From PNON01 sp963757065 (GTDB lineage: Bacteria > Chloroflexota > Anaerolineae > Anaerolineales > Anaerolineaceae): DNA of 64,000 bases. The stretch lies in assembly GCA_963757065.1 (NCBI GenBank), contig CAVWQC010000008.1, positions 62,001 to 126,000 of the forward strand, in the 5' to 3' direction. Below, one piece after another: positions 62,425 through 64,000 of the stretch. The translations under genes were made by a program, and so were the position numbers. The notes under the pieces are model-generated. The model worked only from the letters and a program-made list of their open reading frames with translations, was not told the DNA's origin and did not search any database. Position 1 is the first letter of the stretch; the number at the start of each line of letters is the position of its first letter.

Positions 62425-64000
62425 ATGCTTAATGAGCGGGAAATTCACAATAAAGCAATCAACACACTTAGATTCCTGGCGGTGGATGGTGTTCAGCAGG
62501 CAAATTCGGGACATCCGGGACTACCAATGGGAGCAGCCGTTATGGCTTATACCATTTGGACAAGGCACCTGAAGCATAATCCAGTTAATCCAAAATGGTT
62601 TGACCGGGATCGTTTCATCCTTTCTGGTGGGCATGGTTCAATGCTTTTGTATGCATTATTACACTTGACCGGATACGATCTTCCACTTGAAGAACTTAAG
62701 CGATTCAGGCAATGGAAATCTCTCACCCCCGGACACCCGGAATATGGACTGACACCTGGTGTGGAAACAACCACCGGACCACTCGGGCAGGGTTTTGCCA
62801 ATGGTGTGGGGATGGCTATTGCTGAAGCCCACCTGGCAGAAGTATTTAACCGGCCAGACAGTAGAATAATTGACCACTTCGTATATGCAATTGTGACAGA
62901 TGGTGATCTAATGGAAGGTGTTTCCTCTGAAGCAGCCTCACTGGCAGGCCACCTTAAACTTGGAAAATTAATTTACTTATATGATGATAACCGGATAACG
63001 ATTGAGGGTTCAACGGATATTGCTTTTACCGAAAACCGTGGAGCGAGATTTTCTGCATATGATTGGCAGGTACTGCATGTTGAAGATGGGAATGACATTG
63101 AAGCAATAGATAATGCAATAATACAAGCCAAACAGGATCCACGTCCGAGTTTGATTATCTGCCGAACACACATCGGATTTGGTTTACCAACCCGCCAGGA
63201 TACAGCTAAAGCCCATGGAGAACCACCAGGAAACGAAGAACTTGATTTGGCAAAGAAGAATGCAGATTGGCCGATCGAGCCTAAATTTTTTATACCTGAA
63301 GACACCCTTGCCTTATACCGAAAAGCTATAGACACAGGTAAACTGGCAGAATCCGAATGGAATAATCAAATAGCAGAGTATAAGGCCAAATACAAAGACT
63401 CCTGGGAAGAATTCAACCGCAGGATCACAGGAGAACTACAAGAGAACTGGCAATCAGATCTGCCGGTTTTTCCAGAAGACAAGAAAGGTATGGCAACGAG
63501 AGCATCATCGGGTCAGGTGATCAATGCCCTTGCGAAAAAAGTCCCTGAACTAATAGGTGGGTCAGCGGATTTAGCCCCATCCACGAACACCTGGATAAAA
63601 GAGTCCCCTGATTTCCAGTATGGCAGCCATATGGGTAGAAATTTTCATTTTGGGGTACGCGAAAATGGAATGGGTTCCATCGTAAATGGTTTAGCTTATC
63701 ATGGAGGTGTTCGTCCGTTCGGGGCAACATTCCTTGTTTTTTCAGACTATATGCGGCCGGCAGTAAGATTATCAGCCCTGTCCCACCTGTCATCCATTTG
63801 GGTATATACACATGACTCCATTGGTCTGGGTGAAGATGGACCCACGCACCAACCAGTTGAACACTTGGCAGCATTGAGAGCCATACCTAATATGACAGTC
63901 ATTCGTCCCGCAGACGCGAATGAGGTGGTCGAAGCGTGGAAATATGCCATTTCCAATCCACAAGGTGCATGTGCGATTGTACTAACCAGGCAGGCTGTAC
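62425..64000 (+). CDS. tkt: Transketolase, 3'-truncated by window
   Basis: At least 525 residues, open to the last base. Thiamine-diphosphate enzyme of the pentose phosphate pathway. Seen: SGHPGLPMGAA, SGGHGSMLLYAL, TPGHPEYGLTPGVETTTGPL, VTDGDLMEGVSSEAAS, the second domain with MGRNFHFGVRENGMG, and THDSIGLGEDGPTHQPVEHL. ATG 62425 follows GAGG, ten bases upstream. The frame is uninterrupted throughout. The pyrimidine domain end and C-terminal domain lie outside the window. Confidence 0.93.
   Translation, partial: MLNEREIHNKAINTLRFLAVDGVQQANSGHPGLPMGAAVMAYTIWTRHLKHNPVNPKWFDRDRFILSGGHGSMLLYALLHLTGYDLPLEELKRFRQWKSLTPGHPEYGLTPGVETTTGPLGQGFANGVGMAIAEAHLAEVFNRPDSRIIDHFVYAIVTDGDLMEGVSSEAASLAGHLKLGKLIYLYDDNRITIEGSTDIAFTENRGARFSAYDWQVLHVEDGNDIEAIDNAIIQAKQDPRPSLIICRTHIGFGLPTRQDTAKAHGEPPGNEELDLAKKNADWPIEPKFFIPEDTLALYRKAIDTGKLAESEWNNQIAEYKAKYKDSWEEFNRRITGELQENWQSDLPVFPEDKKGMATRASSGQVINALAKKVPELIGGSADLAPSTNTWIKESPDFQYGSHMGRNFHFGVRENGMGSIVNGLAYHGGVRPFGATFLVFSDYMRPAVRLSALSHLSSIWVYTHDSIGLGEDGPTHQPVEHLAALRAIPNMTVIRPADANEVVEAWKYAISNPQGACAIVLTRQAV

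Overview
The window looks like a chromosomal segment of an anaerobic member of the Chloroflexota, probably Anaerolineae. The evidence is gene content, not a marker gene: a fused NuoCD, a ferredoxin-dependent 2-oxoacid oxidoreductase, a Tad/Flp pilus operon with a receiver-fused CpaE, a multi-GAF SpoIIE phosphatase with RsbV/RsbW partners, a type 2 isopentenyl diphosphate isomerase beside a polyprenyl synthase, and moderate GC. No phage, transposase or CRISPR array is visible.

Layout. 1-10.9 kb (+): molybdenum hydroxylase operon of the purine/xanthine dehydrogenase type: two molybdopterin subunits, a FAD plus [2Fe-2S] protein, XdhC, YqeB, YqeC-MocA, a second MocA, a CBS-type pyrophosphatase and a small membrane protein. 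11-15.9 kb (+): ornithine carbamoyltransferase, ornithine aminotransferase, a CoA-transferase and pyruvate kinase. 15.9-20.6 kb (-): RsbV-RsbW-RsbU-like partner switch with six GAF domains. 20.7-24.3 kb (-): KorB, KorA and a GntR regulator. 24.4-31.7 kb (-): one long operon nuoB-nuoCD-nuoI-Cys protein-Mrp/ApbC-PSP1-PIG-L-M20 peptidase, with a divergent SufR-like regulator at 31.85 kb. 32.5-40.5 kb: UbiA prenyltransferase, PQQ sugar dehydrogenase lipoprotein, DEAD-box helicase, glmS with a glmS-ribozyme leader, and a threonine synthase fused to a receiver-like domain. 40.7-44.7 kb (+): a probable orphan riboswitch with a terminator, then yedF-like, DUF296 and a complete ECF transporter (S, T, A1, A2). 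45.2-45.5 kb: tRNA-Gly(CCC) with duplicated 3' parts. 45.5-50 kb: isoprenoid genes, acyl carrier protein, sucCD. 50.1-51.8 kb (-): SPFH-HTH protein and partner. 52-58.2 kb (+): Tad pilus operon. 58.3-64 kb: comF, hpf, folE, folK-folB-folM-like, a metal chaperone and the start of transketolase.

The most striking property is how genes are interrupted. Thirteen genes (xdh Mo subunit, FAD/FeS protein, yqeB, yqeC-mocA, argF, rsbV, apbC, ubiA, glmS, ecfT, ecfA1, ecfA2, fni) read continuously only if about 25 single surplus bases are skipped. All but one of these changes are clearly +1, and that one is ambiguous. Many genes are essential-type, there are almost no other disablements, and several of the best-located sites share the tetranucleotide CTTA on the coding strand. 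The events are clustered: none between about 11.2 and 20.3 kb, none from about 47 to 64 kb, and very dense in the ECF operon. Either this is an insertion-biased sequence artefact or the organism tolerates or programmes +1 frameshifting. The tRNA-Gly(CCC) T-loop also appears one base too long, which favours true insertions or artefact over purely translational recoding.

Regulatory RNA is the second highlight: a recognisable glmS ribozyme and an unassigned three-way-junction leader with mutually exclusive P1/terminator pairing upstream of the ECF operon.
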